From Micromonospora phaseoli (GTDB lineage: Bacteria > Actinomycetota > Actinomycetes > Mycobacteriales > Micromonosporaceae), in NCBI RefSeq assembly GCF_900109115.1, contig NZ_FNYV01000007.1, positions 62,001-126,000 on the forward strand: a DNA stretch of 64,000 nucleotides, given 5' to 3'. The notes beneath the pieces were generated by a model, which did not search any database, was not told the origin of the DNA, and saw only the letters and a list, made by a program, of their open reading frames with translations. This document shows, in pieces, positions 33,501 to 41,582 of this stretch (its first letter is position 1; every line of letters begins with the position of its first letter). The translations under genes and the position numbers were made by a program.

Positions 33501-33526
33501 TGTGGATGACACGCGGGTTATCCACA
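33501..33526. promoter_or_regulatory. Inverted pair of DnaA-box-like sites
   Basis: TTATCCACA at 33518-33526 is a perfect DnaA-box consensus. TGTGGATGA at 33501-33509 is the inverse orientation with one mismatch. They lie between the divergent DUF4192 and fructosamine-kinase genes. Confidence 0.65.
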
Positions 33527-33595
33527 GACACGGAGAGTATTTTCCCAGCTCGCTGGCGTTCGACCCGCACCGGAGACCTCTGCGGGCGGTGTCGG

Positions 33596-33649
33596 TTGTT
33601 AATAGGGGGCCCCTTCTCTACCGCAGGCGTTAACAGGGGGCCCCTCCTT
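33596..33649 (+). repeat. Intergenic GTTAA/GGGGCCCC repeat, copy D
   Basis: GTTAATAGGGGGCCCC, CTCTACCGCAGGCGTTAAC and GGGGGCCCCTCCTT occur in the same order as copies A-C. It lies before the promoter of the fructosamine-kinase gene. Confidence 0.8.
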
Positions 33650-33662
33650 GCACCTCAGGCGA

Positions 33663-33668
33663 TACGTT
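33663..33668 (+). promoter_or_regulatory. -10 hexamer, leaderless fructosamine-kinase gene
   Basis: TACGTT ends 6 nt before ATG 33675. Confidence 0.5.
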
Positions 33669-33674
33669 GCGGGG

Positions 33675-34589
33675 ATGGATCTGGCGTACCTGCGGGCGCA
33701 TCCCGAGCACCTGCCGACCTTCCTGACCCACCAGCGGATCCGGGAGACGCCGGTGTCCGGCGGTGACATCTGTGCGGCGTCCCGGTTGACCCTCGACGAC
33801 GGTCACTCGGTGTTCGCGAAGACCTGGCCACCGGAGGCGGGGCGGCCGGCGCCGGAGGGCTTCTTCGCCACCGAGGCGGCCGGGCTGCGCTGGCTACGCG
33901 AGGCCGGCGCGGTGGCCGTACCGGAGGTGCTGGTGGCGCTGCCCGACCTGCTCGCGCTGGAGTGGATCGAACCGGGTGAGCCGAGCCCGGAGGCAGCCGA
34001 ACGTTTCGGCCGGGAACTGGCCGGACTGCATCGGGCCGGCGCCCCGGCGTTCGGCGCGCCGTGGGTGGGGTTCATCGGTGCGCTACCGGCGGACAACACA
34101 CCGCACGAGGGCTCCTGGCCGCAGTGGTTCGCCCGGACCAGGCTGCTGCCGTACCTCAGGCGCTCGGTCAACGGCGGAGCCCTCAACAGCGCGGACGCGG
34201 CGCTGGTCGAGCAGGTGATGGCCCGGATCGACGAGTTCGGCGGCGACGAGCGGCCGGCCCGCATCCACGGCGACCTCTGGCCGGGCAACGTGCTCTGGGG
34301 CAACGACGACCGGGCCTGGCTGGTCGACCCGGCGGCGCACGGCGGCCACCGGGAGACCGACCTGGCACAGCTCACCCTCTTCGGCGGTCCGCCTCATCGG
34401 GAGCGGATCCTGGCGGCCTATCAGGAGACCTGGCCGCTGGCCGACGGCTGGCGCGCTCGGATGCCGCTGCATCAACTGCACCTGCTGCTCGTACACACCG
34501 CCATTTTCGGCGCGGCGTACCGTGATTCGGTAACCCGCAGCGCTCGGGACGCCCTGAGTGGGGTCGGGCGCGCTACGGTCGACGGGTGA
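33675..34589 (+). CDS. Fructosamine kinase family protein
   Basis: The 304-residue kinase phosphorylates protein-bound or free fructosamines (deglycation) in the family model. Diagnostic segments are VSGGDICAASRLTLDDGHSVFAKTW, GGFFATEAAGLRWLREAG-like (FFATEAAGLRWL), the catalytic loop RIHGDLWPGNVLW with HGDLxxxN, and the magnesium-binding DPAAHGGHRETDLAQLTLFGG. ATG 33675 fits a leaderless start. Its stop TGA overlaps the GTG of moaA (GTGA), so translation may be coupled; a functional relation with molybdopterin synthesis is not evident. Confidence 0.9.
   Translation: MDLAYLRAHPEHLPTFLTHQRIRETPVSGGDICAASRLTLDDGHSVFAKTWPPEAGRPAPEGFFATEAAGLRWLREAGAVAVPEVLVALPDLLALEWIEPGEPSPEAAERFGRELAGLHRAGAPAFGAPWVGFIGALPADNTPHEGSWPQWFARTRLLPYLRRSVNGGALNSADAALVEQVMARIDEFGGDERPARIHGDLWPGNVLWGNDDRAWLVDPAAHGGHRETDLAQLTLFGGPPHRERILAAYQETWPLADGWRARMPLHQLHLLLVHTAIFGAAYRDSVTRSARDALSGVGRATVDG
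34574..34579 (+). promoter_or_regulatory. -10 hexamer of moaA
   Basis: TACGGT, inside the end of the kinase gene, lies 6 nt before GTG 34586. Confidence 0.45.
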
Positions 34590-35599
34590 GCCTGGCCCCG
34601 CCGACCGGCGGCGTCCTCGTCGACCGGTACGGCCGCGTCGCCCGGGACCTGCGGGTATCCCTGACCGACAAGTGCAATCTGCGCTGCACCTACTGCATGC
34701 CCGCCGAGGGGTTGCCCTGGCTGGCCGGCCCGCAGCTGCTCACCGACGACGAGGTGGTCCGACTGATCCGGGTCGCGGTCTGCCGGCTCGGGGTGGACGA
34801 GGTGCGGTTCACCGGAGGTGAGCCGCTGATCCGGCCCGGCCTGGTCGGCATCGTGACGGCCGTCGCCGCACTGGACCCGCGTCCCCGGATCTCGTTGACC
34901 ACCAACGGCATCGGCCTGCAACGCCTCGCCCCGGCGCTGCGCGCCGCCGGCCTGGACCGGGTCAACGTCTCGCTGGACACGCTGGACCGTGAGCGATTCA
35001 GCCGGCTCACCCGCCGGGACCGGCTGCCCGACGTGCTGGCCGGCCTGGCCGGCGCGGCCGACGCCGGGCTCACCCCGGTCAAGGTCAACGCCGTGCTGAT
35101 GCGCGGCGTCAACGACGACGAGGCACCGGCGCTGCTCCGCTTCGCTCTCGACCACGGCTACGAGCTGCGGTTCATCGAGCAGATGCCGCTGGACGCCCAG
35201 CACGGGTGGGACCGCGCCGCCATGGTGACCGCCGAGGAGATCCTGGTCACCCTGCGGGCGGCGTACGACCTCAGCCAGGACCCGACCGAGCGCGGCGCGG
35301 CACCCGCCGAGACCTGGCTGGTCGACGGCGGTCCGGCCCGCGTCGGGGTGATCGGCACGGTCACCCGGCCTTTCTGCGGCGACTGCGACCGGACCCGGCT
35401 CACCGCCGACGGCCAGATCCGCAACTGTCTGTTCGCCACCGACGAGTCGGATCTACGCGGCGCGTTGCGGGCCGGTGCCGACGACGAGGAGCTGGCCCGG
35501 CGCTGGCAGGCGGCGACGCTGGGCAAGCGGGCCGGGCACGGCATCGACGACCCGTCCTTCCTGCAACCGACCCGGCCGATGTCGGCCATCGGAGGCTGA
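34586..35599 (+). CDS. moaA: GTP 3',8-cyclase
   Basis: The 337-residue radical SAM enzyme makes 3',8-cyclo-GTP from GTP, the first step to molybdopterin. It has the first cluster motif DKCNLRCTYCMPAEG (CxxxCxxC), VRFTGGEPLIRPG for SAM binding, the C-terminal cluster region FCGDCDRTRLTADGQIRNC and the C-terminal GG tail (MSAIGG) required with MoaC. GTG 34586 is coupled to the kinase stop. It is followed 2 bp later by moaD. moaC is located 14 kb away in a different operon. Confidence 0.97.
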   Translation: MSLAPPTGGVLVDRYGRVARDLRVSLTDKCNLRCTYCMPAEGLPWLAGPQLLTDDEVVRLIRVAVCRLGVDEVRFTGGEPLIRPGLVGIVTAVAALDPRPRISLTTNGIGLQRLAPALRAAGLDRVNVSLDTLDRERFSRLTRRDRLPDVLAGLAGAADAGLTPVKVNAVLMRGVNDDEAPALLRFALDHGYELRFIEQMPLDAQHGWDRAAMVTAEEILVTLRAAYDLSQDPTERGAAPAETWLVDGGPARVGVIGTVTRPFCGDCDRTRLTADGQIRNCLFATDESDLRGALRAGADDEELARRWQAATLGKRAGHGIDDPSFLQPTRPMSAIGG

Positions 35600-35601
35600 T
35601 C

Positions 35602-35850
35602 ATGGCGAGCGTCACCGTCCGTTACTTCGCCGGGGCGCGCGCCGCCGCCGGCCGCGCCGAGGAGACCACCGCCGCCGGCAGGTCGCTGGAGGAGCTGCTG
35701 GCGGAGCTGGCCGAGCGGCACGGCGGGCGGATGGTGCCGGTGCTGGCGGTGTCGAGTTTTCTGGTCGACGGCGTGACCTGTCATGATCGGCAGCAGCCGC
35801 TGCCGGCCGGTGCGACGATCGACGTCCTGCCTCCCTTCGCCGGTGGCTGA
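35602..35850 (+). CDS. moaD: Molybdopterin synthase small subunit
   Basis: The 82-residue ubiquitin-fold protein carries sulfur as a C-terminal thiocarboxylate for molybdopterin synthesis. It begins VTVRYFAGARAAAGRAEE and ends FAGG, the Gly-Gly tail that is adenylated and sulfurated. GGAGG sits 6 nt before ATG 35602. moaE is 12 kb away. The downstream metallophosphoesterase overlaps or follows within 14 bp. Confidence 0.95.
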   Translation: MASVTVRYFAGARAAAGRAEETTAAGRSLEELLAELAERHGGRMVPVLAVSSFLVDGVTCHDRQQPLPAGATIDVLPPFAGG

Positions 35851-35863
35851 GGGGGAACCACAC

Positions 35864-37174
35864 GTGTTCGCGGTACTCGGCTTCGTGGCCACCCTTGCCC
35901 TGGTCACCGGGCTGATCCATCTCTACCTGTGGAAGCGGCTGGTAAAGGACACCACCACGGCGGGGCGCTGGCGGCGGGTCGGCACGGTCAGCGCGATCGT
36001 GTTGGCGCTGCTCGTACCGGCGACCATGGTCGGCACCCGGGCCGGGATGTACTGGCTCGCCTGGCCGGGCTACCTCTGGCTGGCGCTGATGTTCTACCTG
36101 CTGGTGCTGCTCGTCGCGCTGGAAGTCCCGATGCTGGTGACGCGGCTGGTGCTGCGCCGCCGGTCGGCCCTGGCCGCGCCCGAACCGGTCCTGGTCGGCT
36201 CGGCCGGCGCGCGCGGACCCGCACCGTCCACCGACGGGCCGGCCGCGACCGACGGGCCGACGCCGGTCGCCGAGGCACCCTCGACCGACGCCCCCGCCGA
36301 GCCGCCGGCCGCCGGCGCGATCGGGCCGGACCACGATCCGGGCCGTCGCCTGCTGCTCGCCCGGGGAGCCGCGATCTTCGCCGGCCTCACCGCCACCGGG
36401 CTGGTCGGCTACGGCGTGCGTACCGCGATGGGCCCGCCGCAGCTGGACCGGGTGCAGATTCCGCTGGCCAAGCTGCCGCGCAGCATGGACGGCCTGCGCA
36501 TCGCCACCGTCTCCGACATCCACATCGGGCCGCTGCGCGGCCGGGTACACACCGAGCAGATCGTGGCCGCGATCAACCGGCTGGACGCCGACATCGTCGC
36601 CGTGGTCGGTGACCTGGTCGACGGCACGGTGGCCGAGCTGGGTGACGCCGCCGCGCCGTTGCGGGGCCTGCGCTCCCGTCACGGCAGCTACTTCGTCACC
36701 GGCAACCACGAGTACTACTCGGGCGTGGAGGAGTGGGTGGCCGAGGTCGACCGGCTCGGGCTGCGGGTACTCCAGAACCAGCGGCTGGAGATCGCCGCTC
36801 CCGGTGGCGTCCTCGACCTGGCCGGGGTCAACGACGTCTCCGCCGTGGGCAGCGGGGTGTCCGCACCGCCGGACTACGGCGCGGCGCTCGGCGACCGTGA
36901 CCCGTCCCGACCGGTGGTGCTGCTGGCCCACCAGCCGGTTGCCGCGCTGGAGGCCGCGAGGTACGGCGTCGACCTGCAACTCTCCGGCCACACCCACGGC
37001 GGCCAGATGGTCCCCTTCAATCTGCTGGTCAAGCTCGAACAACCGGTGGTCTCCGGGCTGGGCGAGGTGGACGGGACGAAGGTCTACGTCACCAACGGCG
37101 CCGGCTTCTGGGGCCCGCCGGTACGGGTCGGCGCGGAGCCTCAGATCACCCTCGTCGAGCTCCGCTCGGCATAG
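35864..37174 (+). CDS. Membrane metallophosphoesterase (YkuE-like)
   Basis: The 436-residue protein has three to four membrane helices in the first 110 residues, an Ala/Pro-rich linker of about 60 residues, a second hydrophobic segment (LLARGAAIFAGLTATGLVG), and a calcineurin-like phosphoesterase. Metal-binding motifs are IATVSDIHIGPL (DxH), VVGDLVDG (GDxxD), GNHEYYSG (GNHE) and SGHTHGGQM (GHxH). The domain would lie outside or in the membrane-proximal space. GTG 35864 with GGGGGA upstream is the chosen start; GTG 35843 is possible. Substrates could be phospholipid or nucleotide phosphates. Confidence 0.85.
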   Translation: MFAVLGFVATLALVTGLIHLYLWKRLVKDTTTAGRWRRVGTVSAIVLALLVPATMVGTRAGMYWLAWPGYLWLALMFYLLVLLVALEVPMLVTRLVLRRRSALAAPEPVLVGSAGARGPAPSTDGPAATDGPTPVAEAPSTDAPAEPPAAGAIGPDHDPGRRLLLARGAAIFAGLTATGLVGYGVRTAMGPPQLDRVQIPLAKLPRSMDGLRIATVSDIHIGPLRGRVHTEQIVAAINRLDADIVAVVGDLVDGTVAELGDAAAPLRGLRSRHGSYFVTGNHEYYSGVEEWVAEVDRLGLRVLQNQRLEIAAPGGVLDLAGVNDVSAVGSGVSAPPDYGAALGDRDPSRPVVLLAHQPVAALEAARYGVDLQLSGHTHGGQMVPFNLLVKLEQPVVSGLGEVDGTKVYVTNGAGFWGPPVRVGAEPQITLVELRSA

Positions 37175-37236
37175 CGCACCTCACCTTTGTAGCGTGGCGA
37201 CGCGCGGGAGCGCCGCCGGGCGTGGCAGGATGCGGC

Positions 37237-40200
37237 GTGCCTCCGTTCAGCGCCGTACCCCCCGGTGGCCTCCCGCCATTCGTCGCGGACCTGCACATCC
37301 ACTCGAAGTACTCGCGTGCCTGCAGCCGCGATTTGACCCTGCCGAACCTCGGCTGGTGGGCGCGACGCAAGGGCATCGCGGTGCTCGGCACCGGCGACTT
37401 CACCCACCCGGCCTGGTACGACCACCTGCGTGAGACGCTGCACCCCGCCGAACCCGGGCTGTACCGGCTGTCACCGGAGGCGGAACGGGACATCGCCCGC
37501 CGGCTGCCGCCCCGGCTGTCCAGCGAGGCGGAGAGCGACCCGGTCCGGTTCATGCTCAGCGTGGAGATCTCCACGATCTACAAGCGGGACGACCGTACCC
37601 GCAAGGTCCACCACCTGGTCTACCTGCCGGACCTGGACGCGGTGGGCCGGTTCAACGCCGCGCTCGGCCGGATCGGCAACCTGAGCTCGGACGGTCGACC
37701 GATCCTCGGTCTGGACTCCCGCGACCTGCTGGAGATCACTCTCGAGGCCAGCGGTGACGGCTACCTCGTCCCGGCGCACATCTGGACCCCGTGGTTCTCC
37801 GCGCTGGGCTCGAAGTCCGGCTTCGACGCGATCGCCGACTGCTACGCCGACCTGGCCGAGCACATCTTCGCGGTGGAGACCGGCCTCTCCTCCGACCCGG
37901 AGATGAACTGGCGGGTCGGCAGCCTGGACCGCTACCGGCTGGTCTCCAACTCCGATGCGCACTCACCACCCGCGCTGGCCCGCGAGGCGACGGTCTTCGC
38001 CTCGACCCGGGACTACTTCGGCATGCGCGAGGCGCTGCGTACCGGCACCGGGATGGCCGGCACGATCGAGTTCTTCCCCGAGGAGGGGAAGTACCACGCG
38101 GACGGCCACCGGCTGTGCGGGGTGAACTGGGCACCCGAGCAGACCCGGGCGGCCGGGGGACGCTGCCCGGAATGCGGCAAGCCGCTGACCGTCGGGGTGC
38201 TGAGCCGGGTGTCGGACCTGGCCGACCGGCCCGAGGGGTACCGGCCGGAGCACAGTCCCGAGGTGACCCACCTGATCCAACTCGCCGAGATCCTCGGTGA
38301 GATCAACAAGGTGGGCCCGCGTTCGAAGAAGGTCGAAGGAAAACTCACCGAGCTGGTCGCCGCGCTCGGCTCGGAGCTGGGAATCCTGACCCGGGTACCG
38401 GTCGACGAGATCGGCCGGGTCGGCGGAGAGTTGCTGGCCGAGGGGATCGGCCGGCTGCGCCGTGGCGAGGTCCGCCGGGTGCCCGGTTACGACGGCGAGT
38501 ACGGCGTGATCACGCTGTTCGATCCCGCCGAGCTGGGCGGCGCCGGGGCGTCCGCCGGGCAGGAGACGCTGTTCGACGTACCGGTTCCCGCGCAGCGGCA
38601 GCCCACGGAGCCGGCGGCGAAGCCGGACACCAGGGCGAAGCGGCCGGCGGCGAAGCCCGAACCGAAGCGTAAGCCGGCACCTCCGGCGCCGCCGATCGCA
38701 CCGCCACCCTCGCCGCACGAGCCGTTCGAGCCGATGCTCGCCGGGATGGAGGAGGTCGGTACCGGGCTGCTCGATCGGCTCGACGCGATGCAGCGGGTCG
38801 CCGCTTCGGCCCCCGGCGGTCCACTGCTCATCGTCGCCGGGCCGGGCACCGGCAAGACGCGGACGTTGACCCACCGGATCGCGTACCTCTGTGCCGAGCT
38901 GAACGTCTTTCCGGAGCAGTGCCTGGCGATCACCTTCACCCGGCGGGCCGCCGAGGAGTTGCAGCACCGTCTCGACGGCCTGCTCGGTCCGGTCGCCGAG
39001 GACGTCACCGTCGGCACCTTCCACTCGCTGGGGCTGACCATCCTGCGCGAGAACGCCGAGGCCGCCGGCCTGCCGGAGGGTTTCCGGATCGCCGACGACG
39101 CGGATCGGGCGGCGGCGCGGACCGACGCCGGCGAGGACCTGACCCGCTACACCTCCCTGCTACGCAAGCAGGGCATGGTCGACCTGGACGAGCTGCTCAC
39201 TCTGCCGGTGGCGCTGCTGCGGGAGGACCGGCGGCTGGTCGACCGGTACCGGGAGCGGTGGCGATGGATCTTCGTGGACGAGTATCAGGACGTCGACGCG
39301 GTGCAGTACGAGTTGCTGCGCCTGCTCAGCCCCGCCGACGGCAACCTGTGCGCGATCGGCGACCCGGACCAGGCCATCTACTCCTTCCGGGGTGCCGACG
39401 TCGGGTACTTCCTGCGCTTCTCGCAGGACTTCATTGACGCCCGGCTGGTCCGGCTCAACCGCAACTACCGTTCCTCGGCACCGATCCTGGCCGCGGCGGT
39501 GCAGGCCATCGCGCCGTCCTCGCTGGTCCGCGGCCGCCGGCTGGATCCGGCCCGGCTCGACCCGGAGGCGCCCATGGTCGGCCGGTACGCTGCGGCGTCC
39601 GTCGCCGACGAGGCCGACTTCGTGGTACGCACCGTCGACGAACTGGTCGGTGGCCTCTCCCACCGGTCGCTGGACTCCGGCCGGATCGACGGCCGGTCCA
39701 CCACGCTGTCCTTCTCGGACATCGCGGTGCTGTACCGCACCGACTCGCAGGCCGCGCCGATCGTGGACGCCTTGTCGCGGGCCAACATCCCGGTGCAGAA
39801 ACGTTCGCACGACCGGCTGCGGGACCGCCCCGGCGTGATGGCGATCGCCCGCGAGCTACGGCACGCGTCGGGTCTCGACGGTGCCCTGCCCGCCCGGGTA
39901 CGCCTCGCCGGCCAGGTGCTCGCGGAGCGGTTCGCCACCCCGACCCTCGACGGATCGGGCGGGGTACGCCCCGAGGACGTCCGGAGCGCGGTCGACCTGC
40001 TGACTCCGCTGGCCCGCCGGTGCGGTGAGGACATGGAGATGTTCCTGTCTCAACTCGCCACCGGGGCGGAGGTGGACGCGCTCGACCCCCGGGCCGAGGC
40101 GGTCACCCTGCTGACCCTGCACGCCGCGAAGGGGCTGGAGTTCCCGGTGGTCTTCCTGGTCGGTGCAGAGGACGGGTTGCTGCCGCTGCGCTGGCCCGGT

Positions 40201-40434
40201 TCGGCACCCGACGACGACGCCATCGCCGAGGAACGCCGGCTCTTCTTCGTGGGGCTGACCCGCGCGCAGGACCGGCTCTACGTCAGTCACGCCGCCCGCC
40301 GGGTCCGGCACGGGTCAGAGCGCGACTGCCGTCCGTCGCCGTTCCTCGACGTGGTCGACCCGGGCCTGTTCGAACGCCTGGGCGAGGGTGACGGACCACG
40401 CCGGCCGAAGGACCGTCAGCTGCGGCTCATCTGA
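37237..40434 (+). CDS. EndoQ-UvrD fusion: PHP endonuclease plus SF1A helicase
   Basis: The 1065-residue protein joins two repair modules. Residues about 12-425 match the EndoQ family (TIGR00375): PHP motif ADLHIHSKYSRACSRDLTL, GTGDFTHPAWYD, EISTIYKRDDRTRKVHHLVYLP, AHIWTPWFSALGSKSGFDAI, SNSDAHSP, FFPEEGKYHADGH, and a zinc ribbon with Cys294, Cys310 and Cys313 (CPECG). EndoQ cleaves DNA 5' of deaminated bases. A basic/proline linker (about 440-505) follows. Residues about 510-1065 are a UvrD/PcrA-type helicase: Walker A AGPGTGKT at 534, DEYQD at 681, GDPDQAIYSFRG, LLTLHAAKGLEFPVVF and FFVGLTRAQDRLY. Both sets look intact. GTG 37237 has AGGA upstream; GTG 37222 is an alternative. Confidence 0.9.
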   Translation: MPPFSAVPPGGLPPFVADLHIHSKYSRACSRDLTLPNLGWWARRKGIAVLGTGDFTHPAWYDHLRETLHPAEPGLYRLSPEAERDIARRLPPRLSSEAESDPVRFMLSVEISTIYKRDDRTRKVHHLVYLPDLDAVGRFNAALGRIGNLSSDGRPILGLDSRDLLEITLEASGDGYLVPAHIWTPWFSALGSKSGFDAIADCYADLAEHIFAVETGLSSDPEMNWRVGSLDRYRLVSNSDAHSPPALAREATVFASTRDYFGMREALRTGTGMAGTIEFFPEEGKYHADGHRLCGVNWAPEQTRAAGGRCPECGKPLTVGVLSRVSDLADRPEGYRPEHSPEVTHLIQLAEILGEINKVGPRSKKVEGKLTELVAALGSELGILTRVPVDEIGRVGGELLAEGIGRLRRGEVRRVPGYDGEYGVITLFDPAELGGAGASAGQETLFDVPVPAQRQPTEPAAKPDTRAKRPAAKPEPKRKPAPPAPPIAPPPSPHEPFEPMLAGMEEVGTGLLDRLDAMQRVAASAPGGPLLIVAGPGTGKTRTLTHRIAYLCAELNVFPEQCLAITFTRRAAEELQHRLDGLLGPVAEDVTVGTFHSLGLTILRENAEAAGLPEGFRIADDADRAAARTDAGEDLTRYTSLLRKQGMVDLDELLTLPVALLREDRRLVDRYRERWRWIFVDEYQDVDAVQYELLRLLSPADGNLCAIGDPDQAIYSFRGADVGYFLRFSQDFIDARLVRLNRNYRSSAPILAAAVQAIAPSSLVRGRRLDPARLDPEAPMVGRYAAASVADEADFVVRTVDELVGGLSHRSLDSGRIDGRSTTLSFSDIAVLYRTDSQAAPIVDALSRANIPVQKRSHDRLRDRPGVMAIARELRHASGLDGALPARVRLAGQVLAERFATPTLDGSGGVRPEDVRSAVDLLTPLARRCGEDMEMFLSQLATGAEVDALDPRAEAVTLLTLHAAKGLEFPVVFLVGAEDGLLPLRWPGSAPDDDAIAEERRLFFVGLTRAQDRLYVSHAARRVRHGSERDCRPSPFLDVVDPGLFERLGEGDGPRRPKDRQLRLI

Positions 40435-40594
40435 CGATCGATTCCGCTCGCGGCGGGATCACCTGACCTGGGTCGTATAGCCGACCGTCCGTCGCTTCGG
40501 TGGTCTTGTCGTAGACACTACGGTGACGTGGGCGGCGGTCATCGTCGTCGGTCGGACACCCGACGGCTTCACCGACTGGCTCAGGAGGGCGTGT

Positions 40595-41473
40595 ATGGCG
40601 AACTACGGACCACCGGGCGGCGGCCGGCAGCCGTGGCACGAGCCGCGACCCGGTGAGGCGTACGGCCCCGGCCAGTCACCCGACCCGCAGCCGCCCTACG
40701 GACCGGGCCAGCCCTACGACTCCGGGCAGCCACATGGGTCCGGTCAGCCCTACGGGGCCGGGCAGGATTACCGGGCCAGGCCGCCTTACGGCGGTGGACC
40801 GGATTACGGCGGTGGGCCGGATTACGGCGGTGGGCCGGATTACGGCGGTGGGCCGGATTACGGCGGTGGGCCGGATTACGGCGGTCCCCGCTACGGCGCC
40901 GCCGAGCAGGGTTACCGCCCGCACCCCCATGAGACCGAGGTCCACCGGGCCTACCCGGACGAGGTCGGGGCGGCTACCGGGTACGCCGGAACGCCCGAGC
41001 CGCCACCGGAGCGCAACCGCCGCCGAGGCCCGGTGCTCGCGGTGCTGGCGGCGGTACTGGTGCTGGCGCTGGCTGGTACGACGGCGTTCTACCTGCTCGG
41101 GCAGGACGACGAGACGCCGTCCCCGGTGTCCGCGCCCACCGAGCAAGCAGCGCCGCCGCCGGACTCCGACGCCCTGGACGAGGACGAGGCACCGCCCAGC
41201 GATCCGGCGGCCAACTCGTCCACCGACCCGCGCTTCGTGCGGGCCGGCCAGTGTGTGAGCAACGAGGCGCCGGCCAGCACAAAGCCCAAGCTGCTGATCA
41301 GCGACTGCGTGTCGAAGTCGTACGAGGTGCTACAGCGCTTCGACGGCAAGACCAGCGGCGAGAAGGACGCCGAGGAGAAGTGCGCCAAGGTCGACGGCTA
41401 CACCAACTGGTACTTCTACGACAGCGAGTTGGACTCCCTCGACTTCGTGCTCTGCCTGAAGCAACGCGGCTGA
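40595..41473 (+). CDS. LppU/SCO3897-like membrane protein with PDYGGG repeats
   Basis: The 292-residue protein has a Gly/Tyr/Pro/Gln-rich cytoplasmic N-terminus (about 130 residues) that includes five perfect PDYGGG repeats, then one membrane helix (GPVLAVLAAVLVLALAGTTAFYLLG) and an extracellular C-terminal domain of about 95 residues with four conserved cysteines (QCVSNEA, ISDCVSKS, EKCAKVD, VLCLKQ). The extracellular part matches the LppU/SCO3897 family of unknown function. ATG 40595 follows AGGAGG at 6-7 nt. The repeat region may form low-complexity contacts and is liable to slippage. The gene ends just before a 19-bp palindrome. Confidence 0.83.
   Translation: MANYGPPGGGRQPWHEPRPGEAYGPGQSPDPQPPYGPGQPYDSGQPHGSGQPYGAGQDYRARPPYGGGPDYGGGPDYGGGPDYGGGPDYGGGPDYGGPRYGAAEQGYRPHPHETEVHRAYPDEVGAATGYAGTPEPPPERNRRRGPVLAVLAAVLVLALAGTTAFYLLGQDDETPSPVSAPTEQAAPPPDSDALDEDEAPPSDPAANSSTDPRFVRAGQCVSNEAPASTKPKLLISDCVSKSYEVLQRFDGKTSGEKDAEEKCAKVDGYTNWYFYDSELDSLDFVLCLKQRG
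40801..40885 (+). repeat. 18-bp coding tandem repeat (PDYGGG)
   Basis: The unit GGATTACGGCGGTGGGCC is repeated exactly four times from 40801, plus a fifth 13-bp partial copy. It is in frame and encodes Pro-Asp-Tyr-Gly-Gly-Gly. Confidence 0.95.
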
Positions 41474-41500
41474 CGCAGCCCGCCCGACTGATCGATCGGC

Positions 41501-41544
41501 AAAACTAGTGCTGTCTAGCATGGACGCTAGACAGCACTAGTTTT
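41501..41544. promoter_or_regulatory. 19-bp perfect palindrome, operator 1 (possible terminator)
   Basis: AAAACTAGTGCTGTCTAGC (41501-41519) and its complement (41526-41544) flank a 6-nt loop. It contains TGTCTAGC-N6-GCTAGACA. TTTTAT follows the right arm, so it could also end the LppU-like transcript, whose stop is 28 bp upstream. Confidence 0.8.
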
Positions 41545-41567
41545 ATCTCGACGGGGCAACACGCCGA

Positions 41568-41573
41568 TAGCCT
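41568..41573 (+). promoter_or_regulatory. -10 hexamer of the AAA ATPase gene
   Basis: TAGCCT ends 9 nt before ATG 41583, between the two palindromes. Confidence 0.45.
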
Positions 41574-41582
41574 CATCTACGC

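Noticed and set aside
37963..39024. 353-codon minus-strand frame inside the EndoQ-UvrD gene
   Set aside because: Antisense shadow; no domains and unusual composition.
40801..40885. CRISPR or regulatory repeat
   Set aside because: It is an in-frame coding tandem repeat.
41501..41544. Simple intrinsic terminator only
   Set aside because: The same 8-6-8 core recurs over the next start codon, which a terminator would not explain; terminator function remains possible in addition.
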